Counted from the stretch's first letter, positions 12,096 through 24,284 are shown. The stretch: 64,000 bases of DNA from Cephalotus follicularis (GCA_001972305.1 BDDD01000980.1:62001-126000), one strand, 5' to 3'. Notes: generated from the sequence alone by a model not told the origin. Made by a program: numbers and translations.

Positions 12096-12156
12096 TTAAC
12101 AGAGCCTCAAAGAAACAGTGAAACTTCATTGATCGGAGTCATATTACAAAGAAGCT

Positions 12157-12702
12157 TCAAGCATAATATTTCTTTCTAGCATCAGCATTAACGGAGTTTT
12201 GTAGTGTTTCCCTATCCATATTGGTCAAAATGAGTGACTCTCCAGATAATGTCTTCTCGACTACATATGGACCTTCATAATTCAGAGCTCGTTTCCCTTG
12301 AGAATCTTTCTGATGCGGGAGAATCTTCTTTAACACCAAATCTCCCACTTGGAATTTGTAGGCAAATCTTCTTATTGTGTGCTTGCATCATTCTGCATTG
12401 ATACAATTTTCCGTGGTAGAGTGCAAAGAGTCTTTTCTCCTAAATGAATTTTAACTGTGCATACCAAGCCTAGATCCATTCTGTATCTTCTATCTTTGTT
12501 TCCATTAGAACCCTCTATGACGGGATCTTGACCTCAATAGGTAGAACTGCATCCATCCTATATACCAGTGAGAATTGACTTGCCCCAGTTGATGTACAGA
12601 CGCGTGTTCGATAAGCATGTAAAGCGAAGTGGAGCATCTTGTGCCAATCTTTGTAAGCTACAATGTTCTTAGAAATGATCTTTTTCAAGTTCTTGTTAGC
12701 AG
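12157..12702 (-). pseudogene. Tat integrase C-terminal part
   Basis: The minus strand reads ANKNLKKIISKNIV, YKDWHKML, ALHAYRTR, STGAS and VLPIEV, then after a disrupted stretch GDLVLKKILPHQKD, LNYEGPYVVEKTLSGESL and the end KKYYA. This is the C-terminal half of a Tat/Ogre integrase including its DNA-binding tail. It is separated from the core at 15996-16426 by a solo LTR: the core piece ends NGVVEAA and this one resumes NKNLKK, so the gene is continuous once the insertion is removed. Confidence 0.88.
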
Positions 12703-15700
12703 TGACATGATCCATCTCGCTAATTTGAACCCTGACCAACAAGCCGTGCCATACTATAGACTAACTGCGCTCAACTTGAAAATAACTTCCCAGGAGGTCA
12801 CCCATAATTATCATTGCTCTTTCTCGAGCATGCTTAACCATAGAGTTTCTATCTATCCACTAGTTCACTTTTATATTTCTTACTCACTTATTCAAATTTT
12901 AACTCAATATCCTAAATTAGGTATCATATAACCATAACTCACATCCTTGACCTCCGTAACTCAAATGTATTTATTATATTCAAGGTTTTCAATTTTAATT
13001 ATAATCATATCAGTAATTTCCTTATTTCCTTATTTATTAATCTAATAAATAGGGCAAAAATTTTTGCAGAAAAACTGCAAGAGTTCCCCCTAAAATTGGA
13101 CATTTCTCAAAATTTTCACCTATCAAGGAAATCACATTTGTTTATCCACACTCCCGAAGGAGGAATCAGCAGTTCGTTATGGCCAAACCATCATCAGGAT
13201 ATCATAATCATATAGTCAATTTCATCTCATCATTTTAGCTATATCTAATCACATTGCTTAACATATATCTACATCTCAAGATCATCATTATGAACATAAT
13301 AAAAACATCCCGAATGTCCCAATGCATGCATGTGAGACTGGCCAGAACTACCAGTTCAAGGTGCCTGAATCTCGTGGTCTACCTCTATCAAATCCAACTG
13401 CTACTCTGCTGATGGATCAGGTGGATCGTCGACTTCTGCTTCAAATGAAAAAAATACTATGAGGGGGTTAGTCCAAATGTCTAAGTGATCCCTGTTACAT
13501 CCATCAATAACCGGATGTGCTAAATAAAATATTAAGGCATGATAAAAAATATACTTAAAACCATAAAAAAATGAAGTAAAACCAGGGAATGAAAATAACA
13601 TCTGTAAAGGAGAAACTCATAACACAATAAATCTCAATACTCGAATCGTACACATTGAGTACAGAAGGATCACAATGAACATCAGAAAAAAAATCAAAGA
13701 ATGTTCCCATAGAAAACATAAAAAAAAATCCAGGGATGCTAGTATAACTACACTGTCATAATCATATCTCCTATCACTACTATAACTACTCTGCTCTGCC
13801 ATATCTAATGGCCATACTGCTCTGCTCTACCATATCTAATGGCAATACTGCTATAGCCATATCTAATGGCATCAGACTGGTAATATGGTCTGTCAAGTGA
13901 GTAATGGAGCTTGGCTGCACTCACACTCAGCATACCATCATAGACAATAGTATGACGCAGATCTAGGCCATGGATGCCCTGGGGCAGTTCCCACATAACA
14001 CCTCATCATAGACCAATGGGCATGATAAGGAGAGTGGGCATCGAATGTACACCTCACCCTAGACCATTATTACAGTCATAGACAACATAATACTCAGCAT
14101 CAGAATACAAAGCACGGTATCAATGATACATAAAGAAAAACTTGAAAGTGACCCAGTCACCCAGAGTCTATCACATAACAATCAATAACAAGCTCAACAT
14201 AAGACATATGGGATTCAAATCCCGATCAAATCACCAATAACAAACAAAAGGGCACATATAGAAATAGGAGTCTCAAAGACAATAAAAATAAAGGAAGGAA
14301 ATATCTCACTCACTAATTTACGGAAATCAACTATCGCAGATTAGCCCCTCAATGCTCCGAATCGGATGCGGGATCCATGTCTACAATGTCATCACATTAC
14401 TGACTTAGAATTCATATGTTTCGTACTAACCACCTAAATTGCATATATGTATGCATGAAATGTCAAAATTATATTCCTTCTTATTAGCTCTCAATACCCA
14501 CTTTACTATCATTCACATATGACTCTACACTTACAAGCTTATTACACATTACCCATCTATGGAATATACCTTCACAAAACATCATGTTTAACCATGACCA
14601 TCTTCATGGCCGAACATTATAGATAGAAATGCCAATCCAATTATGCAATATACTTTAATTTATCATCACATATGCATATATAAATTCGTAATAATATCAA
14701 TTCTTTGATTACCTTATTTGGAGGCCAAATTTCAAGCTCATGAATTGATTAAATTTATTTCAATTCTAATCCATCACTATGAACATATTTACCAACCTAC
14801 TAATTACCATCTTCCAACCTTTACACCCTAAGAATTTCCAAGTCTTCCTTACTTCTTGTCAAAGCCAAAATTTAGAGCATAAAAAGAAAACTAAACCTTT
14901 CTAACATACCTCAGCTCTAACACAATTACATCCTTAATTTCATTACAAAATATTCACTTCCATTCTCCTTATAAAACTCAAAACTTAGGATACTAAAATT
15001 AGGGATTCGACTATGTTAATATGCTTAAATTTACCAATTCATTTACACCTTTAATCATCTTCAAAATCATAACCAACACATCAATTCTCCTTCACTACTA
15101 AGAAACCCAAAAATTAGAGGATGAGAAGGGTGGTGAATCTTTGATAATTTACTTCAAGTCAAGTCTAATTGTCATCTATCATGCAATTTAAATTCATCAC
15201 CTCAATCATTCTAACATATAACTTCAACTTGATGGAATCTCAACTTATGTTTCAAGAAGGTGATGGAACTTACTAGAATATGGTAGAATAATGAAAGAGG
15301 GATCACTTCTAGCCTTAATCCTTGAAGAATCCTTGAAGAAATTGGAGAGCTTGGAGAAGGAGCTACTTTGGCCAAGAGAGAATGAAATGTCATTGTCTTT
15401 CTCTTAGTAGAACTTAAGATTATTAAGCATGGAATAATCTAGAATTTTAAAGGCTTCTCTAGACTTGGGCCGATGTTGTAAGAAATGGAAGAGAAAATAA
15501 AAGAATGTGATTTGGGCCATAATAATGCATAATTCGGCTCACCACTACAAGGGCAGAGAAGGTTGGGTTTTACTTCTAACATGTATACATATATGCATGC
15601 ATAATTCATAGAAAGGTCTAACTTATGTGGTCTTCCTCCATGGCCCGAAATTTTTCATGAAAGCATAATCAATTGGGCCTAGATTAGTTGTTTTTTCGGC

Positions 15701-15995
15701 CATGCTTGGAAATTTTAGAGTTTGGGCCTTTATTACAAATAAATCACACAAGTTTAGGCCCTAGATACATGTAAAATTTAACCATGCTTTAGAGATGAAA
15801 TTTGGGCCTTAGCCATAATTTAAATACATAGCCAACTTAGTAATTTAACCCACAATCAAATTTAATAGCTTATCTTAGAAATCCATAAGTACATGTCAAA
15901 AAAATAATCACCTAGGTCTCATAAATTAGTATGAATGGCATGCACAAAAATGCATACTTAAATGATAATCCTCCAACTATGACATGGGGTGTACA
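12703..15995 (-). mobile_element. Solo LTR (3293 bp, minus orientation), TSD AGCAG
   Basis: On the minus strand it starts TGTACACCCCATG at 15995 and ends GGATCATGTCA at 12703. Direct repeats AGCAG flank it at 12698-12702 and 15996-16000, and it sits inside the Tat integrase. No coding region. It has a donor-like GTAAGT (minus, 15273-15268), a TTGGACTAACCCC box (13474-13462, minus) and a pyrimidine-rich CAG (13438-13436), the same module as LTRs C and H. Repeats of a CCATATCTAATGGC unit lie at 13800-13875. Confidence 0.9.
13790..14060. repeat. Short tandem repeats in the 12703-15995 LTR
   Basis: CATATCTAATGGC(C/A)ATACTGCT recurs about three times at 13798-13875, and a CACCTCAxCxTAGACCA segment recurs at about 14000 and 14050. 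Confidence 0.75.
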
Positions 15996-16426
15996 AGCAG
16001 CCTCAACAACTCCATTCATCTTGGGTCTATATGTTATGGAATTGTGATGCTTGATCTTGAACATAGCACATAATTCTTTTATCATCTTGTTGTTTAGATT
16101 TGACCCATTTTCCGTTATAATTCACTCAAGAAGACCGTATCAGCAAATAATCACCTTCTTGATAAACTTTGCAACAATTGTCTTCGTCACATTAGTGTAA
16201 GATGCAGCTTCCACCCACTTAGAGAAGTAATTAATTGCCACCAGAAAGAAATGATGCCCATTAGAAACCTTTGGGTTGATTGCCCCAATCATGTCCATGC
16301 CCCACATGGTGCAAGGCCAGGGTAACGTCATCATGTGTAAAGGTGATGGGGATACATGCACCTTGTCAGCATGAGTTTGGCACTTATGGCATTTCCTGAC
16401 ATATTGGATGCAATATTTTTCTACTA
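15996..16426 (-). pseudogene. Tat integrase zinc-knuckle end and catalytic core
   Basis: The minus strand reads VEKYCIQYVRKCHKCQTHAD (the CxxC of the HHCC domain), LPWPCTMWGMDMIG (first catalytic Asp region), AINYFSKWVEAASY, ITENGSNLNNK (relatives have TDNGTNF) and YRPKMNGVVEAA (catalytic Glu region). Stops occur, for example after YGLLE. It is bounded by element B at 16427 and by the solo LTR at 15995. Confidence 0.88.
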
Positions 16427-16596
16427 TGTAAAGCTCAAAAATTTCATTAAAAATAATGTTGTAATTTTTGATTTATTTGATCATGAATTAATGAGAATTG
16501 GTGGTTTTCCCAATTGATAATGTTGATCTTGGAGTAAAGAATATCAAAGGAATGTTGAAACATTTCATTGAGTTAAAATATTGAGGAATTGGGCCA

Positions 16597-16735
16597 AAGC
16601 GTCAATGCCATAAGCCAAAACGCGCATTTGACTTAAACGCTTAAACATCGACGCAATATATAAGCGTCGACGCCAATAACACAAAAGCTATAAGCGCTGA
16701 TACTTAAAGACAAGCATCAATGCTTTGTGTCGAAT
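16597..16735. repeat. GTCGACGC-type motif cluster, upstream part of LTR B (5')
   Basis: AAGCGTCAATGCC, AACATCGACGC, AAGCGTCGACGCC and AAGCATCAATGC, all variants of AAGCGTCGACGCC. The equivalent in the 3' LTR is at 21417-21570. Confidence 0.85.
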
Positions 16736-17484
16736 ATCAAACACGTTACAATACTGACATGAAATGTGATGGAAGGGGACCAGTTTTAGGCACCCTCACA
16801 TGTCAAGGGATGACGTGCTGGACATGCACCGAGATTCCCTAACCTGCCATGACTGAATTGGAAGAGTGAGAAAGCCAGGTGTGAGCATGCAGCAGTTGCT
16901 GGAGGGAGAGAAAGCCACCTGGTGCGCCATGCAACCAGCTGCGAAGGAAGAATAAAACATGTTCATGCATGCAGAGAAAGACCTGCATAAAACTCCTTCC
17001 TCTTCCTGAAACGAACCTGGAGAAGAAAAGAAAAGAAAATAAAGAGGGAAGAAACGGTGATCAACCAGAGAGAGAAAGTGAGAGGAGAGAACCATCTTCC
17101 TCCATTGTTGAACCACCATTGTTGGACCAAGATCGGAGCTTGGAGAGAGAGCTCAGATTGGAGCTGTTGGACTGGACCTGGGAAGCTTGGGTAGCTACTG
17201 CTCGGACTTAAAGGGCTGGACATTCGGTTTCTAACTTGAAACCAGAGGTAGGGGAATTTATATTTGCAAAGCTGAGTTCAATTATATTGAATGGCCATTG
17301 GTGAAACGCATGAATTGCATACCTATCTTGAGCTGAGTTGGTTCCTGGATTGATGTTATGACATGCCTGATGTGTGAACTACAGATGCATGTTGTTTTCT
17401 GGATGTATATCAAACTGGATTGCTTGTATATTGAGGTTAAACCCTACTGGTTTATGTTAAAATGAAAGAGACAAGTTCTGGGCT

Positions 17485-17810
17485 CGTAAGCGTCGACGCT
17501 CTGGACTGTAAAACGTGGAATTATTAGTGAATGCACATTAGACGTCGACGCTAGAGGAAAGCGTCAATGCCATGGTTCGTTTAGCATGAATATAGACGTG
17601 TTGCACGTCGACGCTTAAGGTTCCTACTTTAAAGCGTCGACGCCTGAAGTGAAGTGTTGGCGCTTAGGGTTCCACACCTTGGGCGATGACGCGTAATGAG
17701 TTGAACATCGACGCCTTAAGACCACTGGTAACCGCTGACGCTAAGGACTGAGAGTCTACGCTTAGAGGACATAAGCGTCGATGCCAAAGCGATAAACGTG
17801 GACACTTTAA
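17485..17810. repeat. GTCGACGC-type motif array, inner part of LTR B (5')
   Basis: About ten variants in 320 bp, including AAGCGTCGACGCT, GACGTCGACGCT, CACGTCGACGCTTA, AAGCGTCGACGCC and AAGCGTCGATGCC. Located just downstream of the donor-like site. Confidence 0.9.
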
Positions 17811-18225
17811 CTACTATTTTGGACATTTTCGCTTAAATGATGTGCGATAACCCCGAATTGAACCTAGATGCATTTGAGCATATTTTTGCATTGCATACTG
17901 AACTGTTATTTGAACTGTGGATTGAAATATGACTGATTTCTAAAAGTGTTTTATCATTTTAGAAATACCTGCATTATTTTAAATAAATCATTATTTTGTA
18001 CAAAAATGTATATTTGGCAAAATGTATATTTTTGAATTAATGGGGAAGTAATTTCCAAAGATTGTGAACTGTTCAAGGGATTTTCTAGATAATGAAAATG
18101 TATTGTTCCAAGTATTTTATGACTATAAACCACTAGAGACTAAATTGAGAAAATGATTTTACATTTTGATAAATGTAATTTTCCAAGTATCTTATGAGTA
18201 TAAACTACTTGAGACTGGATTGGAA

Positions 18226-18385
18226 ACCGAAAGCACCGAGTGCCATCAACCTTATACTGGGGTTACAAAGCACCGAGTTCTAGTAACCAGTTGCAAAGCA
18301 CCGAGTGCCAGCAACATTACACTGGGGTTACAAAGCACCGAGTGACAGTAACCGATTGCAAAGCACCAAGTGCCAGCAACCATAA
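18226..18385. repeat. About 26-bp minisatellite in LTR B (5')
   Basis: Repeating AAAGCACCGAGTG(C)CAGxAACC with alternating spacers TTACACTGGGGTTAC and AGTTGC; about six units. The 3' LTR copy is at 25026-25206. Confidence 0.9.
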
Positions 18386-18490
18386 ATCGATTATTCCTGT
18401 GACGAAATTGGATTGTTGACTTGCCTGGTCCTTTAAGGACATGACTGTTGATTGCGTTGATGTAACCCTGATAAGGTTACACATGTATTA

Positions 18491-18496
<6 letters not shown>

Positions 18497-18533
<37 letters not shown>

Positions 18534-18545
18534 CTATATATATAT
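18497..18545. repeat. CA and TA microsatellite
   Basis: About 16 CA units followed by a short TA run, near the end of the proposed intron. In the 3' LTR the CA run is absent. Confidence 0.95.
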
Positions 18546-19083
18546 TGTACTGCATCACTGTGCATCCATTCATGACATTCATTATCATTGAACCCGAACT
18601 GTATTTATATCTTAGCGAGTGAGGACAAAGGCTAACGCCCTATAATTTCAGATTGATGTAGTGGAATTATGATGGACAAGCATGGAAGAAGTTAAAGTTG
18701 TAATAATGTTATTAGATGAAATTGTATTTCCTGTTGGAATTATTGAACTGTTATTATAAGCTTGGAACAATGTTTATCGTGTTTGATGGATAATCATTAA
18801 GTATGGATTACTGTATTGAATGGATTACTGTATTGAATGAATTATTGTGCCGACATGATTTAATCATGATCTGTTTTGAGGGTAATTAACTATGGAATGT
18901 TGTATTTTGATAACACGTAATATGGGATGCATGTTACATTGTTAATCCAGCTTATAATTAAATGCCTCCGCAAAATATAATATGTTTGAAAGGTTTTTAT
19001 TTTCCCGTAAAATTGTATAAGCCGGATATTATGTTTATTGCCATCGCTATTTTTGTTGTTATGAAAACGGGGTGTGACAACAG

Positions 19084-19175
19084 TGGTATGAGAGCTTATT
19101 TTTAATTATAGGCTATCGCTGGGATAGTATCCTCGGTCATCAAATGATTTGATACCACGACAGTGGTATCAGAGC
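19084..19175 (+). other. Doubled primer-binding-site-like sequence, element B
   Basis: TGGTATGAGAGC (19084-19095) follows the 5' LTR and TGGTATCAGAGC (19164-19175) follows 80 bp later. The second is the exact tRNA-Met-type primer complement also found after LTR H (TGGTATCAGAGA there). GATACCAC (19151-19158) and GTGGTATC (19163-19170) form a perfect 8-bp stem that includes the start of the second site. Confidence 0.75.
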
Positions 19176-19272
19176 ACATTCCATATATGCTTCACTTGGA
19201 TAAGTTTCTTGGCAATTAATTAATTGTTCCTTGAGATGATTACTAATGACATCTTTCCTTATAGGAACAAGA

Positions 19273-20473
19273 ATGGACAGAAGGAGGACATGTGCGAGAG
19301 CTAGAGCTGTGGAGAGGAATGCCCCCAGGAGTCAAACGTTTCGCAAGAAGCAAACGATGGAAGAGAACCATTGGAACGCATTGTCGATTACTTTCAACAG
19401 CAAATGGCTGTTAATACTGCTCATGCAGAGGAGATGCACCGCTATTATGCTCAAGCTCAGCCTCAACACTGGGTTCCTGATCATTGCCCATGTGAGGATG
19501 GGAATTCGTTTGGAAGAAATCTTGAGATATTCATGAGACATAATTCTCCTAGTTTCGAGGGAGTGCTTGATGCTACTAATGCTGAAAGGTGGCTGCAAGA
19601 CCTCAAGAAAATATTTGAAGTGATGGACTGCACGGATGACCAAAAGTTGAAGTTTGCTGTATATCGTTTATGGGGAGAGGCCACTCACTGGTGGGAGATG
19701 GTCAAGGTAAAGTGGGAGTCAGCTAGACTCGATCGTACATGGGAGATGTTCCAGAGGGAGTTTATTGACACCTATGTTCACCACATTGAGCAAGAATGGA
19801 GAGAGACGGAGCTCCTGGAGCTGCCTCAAGGGGAGATGACTGTGGCCAAATACCAGGCCAGATTTATGGAGCTAGGCAGGCACTGAGTATATCTAGTAGC
19901 GGACGAAGAGAAGAAAATCCAGAGATTCTTGAGAGGCCTACGACCAGACCTTCGGTCGAGGATTAGGGCCATGGAGCTGGGAACTTTTGTATAGGTCGCT
20001 CATAAAGCGAGGTTACTGGAGAGCATATCAAATGAAGACCGTGCTGAAAGGGATCGTACGCAGCAGAGCAACTAAATCCCTACACAGTCTAGCCAGTTTC
20101 GTCAAAGTGGCAAGGCAGCGGCTCTCCAACTAAGTCATCAAGGAACGAATCTCAACAGACTGCTGCTCAATGTACTCCTAGTCAAGGGAGTAATGCAAGA
20201 ACCGACGTTTGTCCTCATTGTGGTCGCACAGGCCATCAGCCGGAAGACTATTGGATGAAGAATGGATTGTGCATGAGATGTGGTGCATCTGACCATTTGA
20301 GGAGGAATTTCCCGAAGGGTCAGGCAACAGTGCCTATGGGACCTGCGAGTAGCGGGGGTGCTGCAGCTGGACCTTCACAACGGAGGGATACTGGCAAGGG
20401 CATCATGAGAGGTAAGGCCTTCACCCTTGCTCAAATACATTGTGTTATTATTGATCAAAACTATTATGATTGA
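19273..20473 (+). pseudogene. Element B Gag, broken
   Basis: Starts at ATG 19273 (MDRRRTCARARAVERN). A frameshift near 19350 leads to the frame with RIVDYFQQQMAVNTAHAEEM. The capsid core follows: ERWLQDLKKIF (about 19586), RLWGEATHWWEMV (about 19665) and LDRTWEMFQREF (about 19727). A stop follows LGRH at 19884. The nucleocapsid end has CPHCGRTGHQPEDYW and CMRCGASDHLRRNF, each with its last Cys replaced, so both zinc knuckles are damaged. Gag would package the RNA. Family: Ty3 retrotransposon Gag, Tekay type. Confidence 0.88.
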
Positions 20474-20845
20474 TTGGATTACCTAAAATAGTGATTGAAT
20501 GGATACCGATGGATATTAAGTTAGAACCTTCAGGAGCTAGCTAGCAAGTACGGGAGTGAAAGATTGATTGACTTAACGGTCTAACGAATGATTGAATGAT
20601 TGTTTGGCTGAGAATGAACTACCATGCATGTATGTGTTGGCATGAGGCAACACATGTACTTAGCTAACTTCTAGACACCTGTTAGCGTGAGCTAAATAAG
20701 GAGTGTATTGCATCAATGTCGATTGTATCGAACGTTATTGGTGATAAGATGACTGGACGTTGCATTGGTTACCGAAGGATGAACAATCGACGATGAAGAA
20801 TGAGTATTCCCTCCCACATGGTAGGGAGATATTCAGTTACGAGGA
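20474..20845. other. Non-coding filler between gag and RT remnant of element B
   Basis: No recognisable protein. Protease should be here and is absent. The sequence does not match other parts of the window by eye, so it may be badly decayed or unrelated DNA joined at a deletion. Confidence 0.4.
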
Positions 20846-21204
20846 TCGAGAGTATTCTCTAAACTCGATTTGAGACAGGTATCACCAGTTGAGAGCACGA
20901 GAAGGAGATATCGAAGAGACGGCTTTTCGAACAGGATATGATCATTACGAGTTTCGGTTACACCATAACACTCATACCATTAATGAATGGTGTGTCCCGA
21001 CCATACCTGAATCAATTAATAGTAATACTCATAGATGATTTGTCTTATGAGGAGTTACCTGTGAGGATTCTGGACTGGAAAATGCAAGTATTGAGGAACC
21101 GAACCATCCCAATGGTAAAGGTTCAATGGTGATTCCATCATCCAGACGAAGCGACATGGGAACGCGAGGAGGATATGCGAGAGTGTTACTCTCATTTATT
21201 TTAG
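20846..21204 (+). pseudogene. Element B RT remnant fused to chromodomain tail
   Basis: A short RT stretch is visible: VFSKLDLR, then in another frame YHQLRAREGDIEETAFRT and DHYEF, and then RPYLNQLIVILIDD (RT catalytic Asp pair). Directly after the IDD the frame continues LSYEELPVRILDWKMQVLRN, which is the integrase/chromodomain end of the same polyprotein, then DEATWEREEDMRE and PHLF-like YSHLF-stop (21202-21204). The second half of RT, RNase H and nearly all of integrase are gone, so the element depends on others or is dead. Confidence 0.85.
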
Positions 21205-21237
21205 TACTATTTTAATTTCGAGGACGAAATTCCTTTG

Positions 21238-21250
21238 AATAAGGGGTGGA
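21238..21250 (+). other. Polypurine tract of element B
   Basis: AATAAGGGGTGGA directly before TGTAACGCC of the 3' LTR. Confidence 0.75.
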
Positions 21251-21734
21251 TGTAACGCCTGAAAATTTCATTAAAAATAATGTTGTAATTTCCGATGTAT
21301 TTGATCATGAATTAATGAGAATTTGTGGTTTTCCCAATTGACAATGTTGATCTTGGAGTAAACAATATCAAAGGAATGTTGAAACATTTCATTGAGTTAA
21401 AATATTGAGGAATTGGGCCAAAGCGTCGACGCCATAAGCCAAAGCGTCAACGCCTTGACAGCCAAAATGCGCGTTTGACTTAAACGCTTAAACGTCGACG
21501 CAATATATAAGCGGCGATGCCAATAAAACAAACGCTATAAGCGCTGAAGCTTAAAGATAAGCGTCAACGCTTTGTGTCGAATATCAGACATGTTACAATA
21601 CTAACATGAAACATAATGGATGGGGACCAGTTTTGTAATGACCAGAAATTTTGTTGAAGTTGTTTATGTAAATATGGTTGTTCTAAGTGTCGTATGGTGT
21701 GTTGTGTGTATGTTGTGCATATTGTAGCATTGAA

Positions 21735-22060
21735 AGCGTCGACTATTTAATTTCAAAGCGTCCACGGTTAGCCTTTAGTGTACACAAAGTGTCGACTAAT
21801 TTCGTACCCCAAAACACACCAAACTTAGTAGCTTAAGCATCGACGGTTTGTTACAGTGTAGGGAGAAAGCGGCGACGCTTATGCGTTTAAACCAATGACG
21901 TTCATTTCCTTTTCTTCGATGCTTTAAGCCTTATTTTCCTTTGTTAAAACGCTAAATTGGTGACGCTTAGTGTAAAAGTGGCAGCGCTTTGAGGTCAAAG
22001 CGTCGACGCCTTACTCAGAACAAAGCTTTGAAGCGTCGACGCTTATCTCGTTTTTTTGTC
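21735..22060. repeat. GTCGACGC-type motif array in the 21634 LTR
   Basis: AAGCGTCGACTATT, AAGTGTCGACTA, AAGCATCGACGGT, AAGCGGCGACGCTTA, AAGCGTCGACGCC and AAGCGTCGACGCTTA, among others, all upstream of the TATA box. Confidence 0.88.
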
Positions 22061-22269
22061 GTTTGTGAGTTAATTATACTAATTATGGACATATGTCAAA
22101 AAATGGATGAAGGAATTAAGATTTTTTACCTTACTGATATTATTTTAATATAAAAGAGGCCAAGTGTCGTTTAACCTGAGAAGAGAATTTTAACACATGG
22201 GCGACGTATAACATGGGCTGCGTAAACGGTGACTCACAAGTAAAATCTTACAGACTAATGTTACTCTCC

Positions 22270-22277
22270 TATAAATA
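22270..22277 (+). promoter_or_regulatory. TATA box of the 21634 LTR
   Basis: TATAAATA followed about 40 bp later by a GA-rich leader. A transcript would start about 22300. Confidence 0.7.
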
Positions 22278-24284
22278 CGGAGGTAACTTCTGCCAAAATT
22301 TACTGAGAAAGAAAGAGAGAAAGAAAGAGAGAAGGAGAGAGAGAAAGAGAGAAGGAGAGAAAGACAAGAGAAAATAAGGAGAATTCTGCTAAGATTTTAG
22401 TGTAGAAATTACTTCAGTGTAGAAAAGGACAGAAGGAGATTAAAGCAATGTAAGGATTCCTACTTATTTTCTAAAGCATTTTTGTTACGTTAGTACTTTT
22501 TACCAAAATATTTTATGCTTACTCAATTTAAAGTATTCTCTATTATTTATGGAAAATTATGCAACAAATTGTTATATTTTATGTATTTTGAATTTCTGTC
22601 AATTTCTTGATGAAATTATATGTTTAAAATTTCTGCTCATATTCTGTTGTTATTTCTTAGTGAAAATTATGATTTTATCATTATGAAATTATTGAAATTT
22701 CTACTATAATTTTACTATTTTTATATTGCTCTATGTAAATTCAATTTTACAAAGGTTGTACGAATCTATTTTTATGAATATCTTGAGTTGATCACTCAAC
22801 GTATTAAGAAATGATTTTATAAAAAGTTAATAAACTAAGATGAACAACACATGGATTGCGATCCAAGGGGGATTAATCCGAGAATGATTAAATTAGCGGA
22901 GAGTGCTCACGGACATACATGTGATGTTAGGATAGTAATCGGGGAGTGCACAATGCCCCGGTAAAGCAAAAGGTTTCAGTTGGGTTATTTAAGTTTATAC
23001 AACCCCTCAGTTATTTATGAAATGTTCTGATTCATGAGATATCATCTGAAAAAGAAATGAAATGTTATGTTTCATGAGATATGAACAGAAAAGAATGAAT
23101 GTGATGAAATGTTTATTTTGAAACCCTTACTGGGCTATTTAAGCTCATTCCTTTCAATGTTTTGTTTTTAAATAAAATTTTCCAGGGAATGGATGAACGA
23201 AGAGATTACGAGTTTTAAAAGTGAGTTCGTAAAAGAAGTTTTGGAAAGGAAATTATGTTATACATTAATGTTTTGTATAAACTGCTTTTGATGTAATAAG
23301 ATAATATTTTTCCGCTGTGAAATGTATCATGATGATATTTTATAAATACATTGACTATAATCGTTATGGTTTATGATGATTTAATGAGAGTATGACAGTT
23401 TAAAGATTAGCATTAAAAGTTGAAATTTATATATGAGATTATAAGAAATTGGATAAATATTAGCAATTAGTAATATTGTTAAAGGATCAAAGACTTCACC
23501 CCCACGCAACACACCGAATCCTCGTAGCTCGCTTTGAGCATAAAGTAAACTCAGATCGGGGGCATTACAAGTTTTAGGCACCCTCACATGTCAAGGGATG
23601 ACATGTTGGACATGCACCAAGATTCCCTGACCTGCCATGACTAAATTGGAAGCGTGAGCAAGACAGGTGTGAGCATGCAGCAGTTGCTGGAGGGAGAGAA
23701 ATCCACCTGGTGTGCCATGCAACTAGGTGTGAAGGAAGAATGAAACATGTTCATGCATGCAGAGAAAGACAAAGTGCAACATGCATAAGACCCCTTCCTC
23801 TTCCTGAAACGAACCTAGAGAAGAAGAGAAAAGAAAAGAAAGAGGGAAGAAACGATGATCAACCAGAGAGAGAAAGTGAGAGGAGAGAACCATCTTCCTC
23901 CATTGTTGAACCACCACTGTTGGCCCAAGCTCAGAGCTTGGAGAGAGAGCTCAGATTGGAGCTGTTGGACTGGACCTGGGAAGCTTGGGATGCTACTATT
24001 CGGACTTAAAGGGGTGGACATTCGGTTTCTAACTTGAAACCAGAGGTAAGGGAATTTATATTTGCAAAGTTGAGTTCAATTATATTGAATGGCCATTGGT
24101 GAAATGCATGAATTGCATGCCTGTCTTGAGTTGAATTGGTTCTTGGATTGATGTTATGACATGCTTGATATATCAACTGATGATGCATATTTTTTTCTGG
24201 ATGTATATCAAACTGGATTGCTTGTATATTGAGGTTGAACCTACTGGTTTATGTTAAAACGAAAGAGACAGCGTTCTGAGCCCA

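Larger units (their letters stand above)
16427..19079 (+). mobile_element. 5' LTR of element B
   Basis: TGTAAAGCTCAAAAATTTC to GGGGTGTGACA. Motif clusters of the GTCGACGC type occur at 16597-16735 and 17485-17810. A donor-like GAGGTAGGGG (GT at 17248) and a CTAAC box plus TTTCAG acceptor (18632-18651) bound a possible 1.4-kb intron. A 26-bp minisatellite (18226-18385) and a CA run (about 18497-18529) lie in it. The uninterrupted site ACCAGTTTTAGGC at about 16787-16799 is the empty counterpart of the solo LTR insertion in the 3' LTR. Confidence 0.92.
21634..23569 (+). mobile_element. Solo LTR (1936 bp), TSD AGTTT, inside 3' LTR of B
   Basis: Begins TGTAATGACCAGAAATT and ends GGGGGCATTACA, with AGTTT at 21629-21633 and 23570-23574. 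The 5' LTR of B has the uninterrupted site ACCAGTTTTAGGC, which proves the insertion. Same family as the minus-strand LTR at 1-1516. Contains motif array 21735-22060, TATA box 22270-22277 (TATAAATA), GA-rich leader, donor-like GTAAGG (22450) and acceptor-like TTTTCCAG (23185). Confidence 0.96.

Noticed and set aside
17485-17810. CRISPR-like array
   Set aside because: Units are short degenerate palindromes with irregular spacing inside an LTR of a plant retrotransposon.
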